This document shows, piece after piece, positions 61,550 through 64,000 of a stretch of DNA of 64,000 bases. Within the stretch, counting starts at the first letter, position 1, and each line of letters opens with the position of its first letter. Origin of the DNA: Gammaproteobacteria bacterium (GTDB lineage: Bacteria; Pseudomonadota; Gammaproteobacteria; Pseudomonadales; Halieaceae); the NCBI GenBank assembly GCA_030427485.1, contig JAUICG010000020.1:38362-102361 (forward strand). Direction: 5' to 3'. The position numbers were made by a program, and so were the translations under genes. A model generated the notes under the pieces. That model worked only from the letters and a program-made list of their open reading frames with translations. It was not told where the DNA came from and made no database searches.

Positions 61550-63367
61550 TCAGAACCATTTCCACAGGTAGATTCGCAGCGTGTCGACAACGCCGTGGAA
61601 CCAGATCCACAACAGCGAACGTTTCGACGCCTCGATGCGCGACACACCCTCCATCCCGGGCAGCAACCACTCCGGGGGCGACTCGAGAGCGGCCTCGACC
61701 CGAAAGACGTTCTCGTTCTCATACTCTTCCGACGCCGGGGTGATGCGCTGGATACTCACGTCATATTCCTGCGCCGGATAGGCGGAAAAGATCGCCTTGC
61801 CCGGCCGGTCGAGCGCCAGCTCGTCGAAGTCAGTCTCGGGAACGTAGAGGACCAACTTGTACTGGCCCAGCTCCGCGACCTGGTATAACTCTTCGCCTCG
61901 CTCTATCGGGGCGCCAATGGACTGCGAGAGATCGCCGGATACCACAACGCCGTCCATGGGGCTGCGCAGTTCAGTTCTTTCAAGTTTGTCTTCTACGAGG
62001 GCCAGCTCCGCACTGGCCTGGTCGATCTGTGACTGGATAATGGACCTTTCGGCGGGACTCTCCTGTGCCGACAGTGTGCGCTGCTCGCGCAACAGCTTCA
62101 TGAGCGCCGCCTGTTTCTCGGAGCGTTCGATATTCAGTTCCCGATCATCGAGTGCAACGAGCAACTCTTCGGCTGCGACACGGTCGCCGGGCTTGATGAA
62201 CACCTCGCTGATGTAGCCGGGATAAGGGCTGGTGATCACGGCCTTGCTTTCCGGTTCCACGACCAGTGGGGCCGTCACCTTGTATGTCCTAAACGGAATG
62301 GTGACGAAGATAGCAAAACCGACCAGGAGGAAGATCACGACGCTCGATAAGACACTTCTTTTACCCTGCCCTGCTGCGGTTCCTTTCAAGCGCCGCCACA
62401 TCAATCGCCAGAAAGGCTGTTGGTAGGCGTTCTGGAAATACAGGAAGGGACCGACTATCTCTGTCGCGGCCTGCAGAAAACCCCTAGTGCGCTCATCTGG
62501 GGGTTGTTCAGACTCGAGGCAGACAATGCCTAATACCTCGTCGCCCGCCGTGAACATGAATAACGCCAGGGACGTCTTCTGGTCCGCCTCGTACTGTCGA
62601 TGCAATGGGGAGTTTGCCGCGTTCGGTCTGCCGGCGCCGAATTCCGCGTATTCCTCCACCACGGAGCTGAGTGCATCCTGCACATCGAGGGTATTGTCGA
62701 TCTTCCCAACGTCTGAAATGGTTACCAGGTGGGCGGCAGAACCTGACAGAAAAAAGAGACTGGCCCGGATCGATTTGTGGTTGGTGGCAAGCTGGTTGAC
62801 GAATTCTTGAGCACTCTTTTTCCATTCGTTGTAGGAATACGGCCCGGCGACTTCCTTAATGAACGCATGAACCTGTTGGAGCTGCCCGGGATCAACCGTC
62901 TCCGGCTGTGCTTCTGGTGATTTCTGCTTTTCGGCAAAGAGCCACGCGGAGCCCCAGAGAACCGTTCTTATCACCAACTGCACCTCGTCAATCAGCGTAG
63001 TTGGCAGCAGGCAGCAGAAAATGTGAGCCTTGTCCGCTCCAGCCAGGTGCATGGCTAAAAGAGTTCCTGCGGGCTCGTTGTCCCTGGTAACTTGAACCGA
63101 ACGCGTGGTAGTAGTCCCTAGAACCTCGGCGGAAATAGCGAGCACCTGGTCAGATGGTTGGCCGCTCTCGTCAGTCGATGCCAATAAGCCGAGGTCGTCG
63201 TCTGAGTTAGCCTCGAATAGCCATGCATGAACAACACTGTAACCGAGAAGTGCCAGCTGCAACTGCAGCCAGCCGGTGTAGAACTCTTTCCTTGTAGTGG
63301 CCGCGCGAAAGGCCGCCCAGGCAGGGCCCGTGATTATCGGACGATCAGGGTGGATTGCTTCATTCAA
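61550..63367 (-). CDS. GAF-like / transmembrane / HlyD-family inner-membrane protein
   Basis: A 605-residue protein, first gene of the export-type operon. Residues about 1-330 look like two GAF-like cytoplasmic segments (LQLALLGYSVVHAWLFEANSD ... IRASLFFLSGSAAHLVTISDVG ... SLALFMFTAGDEVLGIVCLESEQ). A single TM segment (LSSVVIFLLVGFAIFVTIPF, about 341-362) is followed by a HlyD-type barrel (PLVVEPESKAVITSPYPGYISEVFIKPGDRVAAEELLVAL), a helical hairpin and the second half-lipoyl (RTELRSPMDGVVVSGD). A GAF-type sensing head joined to a periplasmic adaptor is unusual and suggests signal-gated export. Confidence 0.82.
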   Translation of the reverse strand: MNEAIHPDRPIITGPAWAAFRAATTRKEFYTGWLQLQLALLGYSVVHAWLFEANSDDDLGLLASTDESGQPSDQVLAISAEVLGTTTTRSVQVTRDNEPAGTLLAMHLAGADKAHIFCCLLPTTLIDEVQLVIRTVLWGSAWLFAEKQKSPEAQPETVDPGQLQQVHAFIKEVAGPYSYNEWKKSAQEFVNQLATNHKSIRASLFFLSGSAAHLVTISDVGKIDNTLDVQDALSSVVEEYAEFGAGRPNAANSPLHRQYEADQKTSLALFMFTAGDEVLGIVCLESEQPPDERTRGFLQAATEIVGPFLYFQNAYQQPFWRLMWRRLKGTAAGQGKRSVLSSVVIFLLVGFAIFVTIPFRTYKVTAPLVVEPESKAVITSPYPGYISEVFIKPGDRVAAEELLVALDDRELNIERSEKQAALMKLLREQRTLSAQESPAERSIIQSQIDQASAELALVEDKLERTELRSPMDGVVVSGDLSQSIGAPIERGEELYQVAELGQYKLVLYVPETDFDELALDRPGKAIFSAYPAQEYDVSIQRITPASEEYENENVFRVEAALESPPEWLLPGMEGVSRIEASKRSLLWIWFHGVVDTLRIYLWKWF

Positions 63368-63665
63368 TTAGAAGTCTCGGTCATTCATTTTACAGCATTA
63401 GTCGCACTGCTTTGATGGTATTAGGTGGCAGCGATCAGTCAATGGTTTATCTGGTCAAATCGTTCCAAGCGTCCTTGATAGTGTATTTTGGTGTGTCTAC
63501 AAGGGGACGGGTCTGGCTATATTCGAGAGTAAGTCGCCCACCAATAGTATTATAGAACCTATAATTAGTTGTTGAGCTGGTCGCGTCAGTAGTGGTTTGC
63601 AATTCCACACCAATATCATCGGTGGTAAAACGAGAGAGGAAAAGTGTCGGAAATCTGTCGGAAAC
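63368..63665. other. Upstream region of the export-type operon
   Basis: About 300 bases holding the likely promoter of the leftward operon starting at 63367. No convincing -35/-10 pair, operator or small gene was found; a 66-codon rightward frame (63355-63555) overlaps the operon start and is not called. Confidence 0.4.
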
Positions 63666-63700
63666 AAAAAAGGGTTAGCGATCTGAAAATCTGCTAACCC
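63666..63700 (-). terminator. Intrinsic terminator after the tRNA-Arg fragment
   Basis: GGGTTAGC (63672-63679) and GCTAACCC (63693-63700) form an eight-base-pair stem with a 13-base loop. Read leftward it ends in six T residues (A-run 63666-63671). It lies about 11 bases downstream of the tRNA 3-prime end and is probably the original tRNA terminator. Confidence 0.75.
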
Positions 63701-63711
63701 CTTGATTTAAT

Positions 63712-63756
63712 TGGCGCGCCTGGCACGATTCGAACGTGCGACCGCCTGGTTCGTAG
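63712..63756 (-). other. tRNA-Arg(ACG) 3-prime fragment, probable attachment-site scar
   Basis: Read leftward from 63756 the sequence is the anticodon loop CTACGAA, followed by the variable region, a perfect T-arm (GCACG-TTCGAAT-CGTGC), the acceptor 3-prime strand and CCA. The 5-prime part of the tRNA is not present: beyond 63756 the pairing partner of the anticodon stem fails and the D-arm and acceptor 5-prime strand are absent. Such 3-prime tRNA pieces are left by integrases that use tRNA genes as attB. The native-looking terminator on its left implies that the element, or what remains of it, extends to the right. Confidence 0.75.
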
Positions 63757-64000
63757 CCGCAATCGTTATATTTTAAAGCTATAAAATTCAATTACTTAGA
63801 TATGGCCCGCCCTCAAACCACCCCGTATCGACCCGTATTCCACCGTAGAAACCCTACGTTTCGCACTGACCAAAAGGAACGGTTTCAGTCAGGGGTTCAA
63901 AGACTAAGTATCAGTCGGCCCACAGTAAGCGCTCTATAGAGCACACCCTTCACAGCTGAACCATTCCCCGGCACGCTGCCCTCGTCAATGTACCGAGAAG
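63757..64000. other. Right-edge sequence beyond the tRNA scar
   Basis: AT-rich at first (63757-63800), then mixed. A 45-codon rightward frame starts at 63802 (MARPQTTPYRPVFHRRNPTF) but has no ribosome site or recognisable motif. The boundary at the tRNA fragment suggests that this is the start of an integrated element. Confidence 0.35.

Noticed and set aside
63355..63555. 66-codon rightward frame at the operon promoter region
   Set aside because: Overlaps the start of the GAF/HlyD gene in the opposite direction and has no support.
63712..63790. Complete tRNA-Arg gene at the right end
   Set aside because: Only the 3-prime half is present; the D-arm, acceptor 5-prime strand and most of the anticodon stem partner are missing.
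63802..63939. 45-codon frame at the right edge
   Set aside because: No ribosome site or motif; an integrase N-terminus was considered but no signature is visible.

Overview
The window looks like chromosomal DNA of a high-GC, Gram-negative, probably marine gammaproteobacterium. The signs are an AcrAB/MexAB-type RND pump, a TonB-dependent receptor, lipoprotein signals, PEP-CTERM-like tails, a sulfatase, tandem DUF3604 proteins and SO2930-type c cytochromes. The lineage (for example a Halieaceae/Cellvibrionales relative) is a guess from gene content only; there is no rRNA or complete tRNA gene. LAYOUT 1-33 kb (GC-rich, dense, ordinary-looking): a YCF48-like periplasmic beta-propeller protein running off the left edge; a NodT/AcrB/AcrA-type tripartite pump operon; a PPOX-type flavin enzyme; a TetR regulator with a clear palindromic operator controlling a divergent EXPERA/emopamil-like membrane protein plus a short-chain dehydrogenase; a matrixin/dockerin protease operon; a sulfatase; a PLC-like lipoprotein; a BlaI/BlaR1-type regulator pair divergent from a TonB receptor; a PEP-CTERM-like protein; an orphan LivJ-type binding protein overlapping a TfdB/PheA-type monooxygenase; a two-component system; a fused beta-helix/diheme cytochrome lipoprotein; two DUF3604 paralogues; and a second PEP-CTERM-like protein. 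LAYOUT 33-35.6 kb (mobile debris): a mobile mystery protein A/B pair (XRE plus Fic), a tyrosine recombinase fragment and an internally deleted IS256-family transposase. LAYOUT 35.6-56.5 kb (visibly more AT-rich): one 15.5-kb gene encoding a 5,166-residue LEPR-XLL surface protein (Ig-like, RTX, seven-bladed FG-GAP propeller, LRR, transglutaminase-like and YD/RHS regions plus an unrecognised C-terminal tail). It is preceded by a possible small ORF and an intrinsic terminator only 26 bases before the start codon. A cohesin/LamG/dockerin protein, a small hypothetical, a DUF3467 protein, an IS91 fragment and a lipoprotein with an internal domain duplication follow. LAYOUT 56.5-63.4 kb: a four-gene operon encoding a GAF-like/TM/HlyD protein, a PqqD-like/M50-protease/HlyD fusion, a shortened SecA paralogue and a small periplasmic HlyD-type adaptor. 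LAYOUT right end: a 3-prime fragment of tRNA-Arg(ACG) with a terminator, which looks like an attachment-site scar. The most interesting unit is 35.6-63.4 kb. The SecA-like/M50/HlyD operon reads as a dedicated export or processing machine, and the giant LEPR-XLL protein and its cohesin/dockerin neighbours are plausible cargo. That link is inferred from proximity, shared orientation and domain logic; nothing in the sequence proves it.
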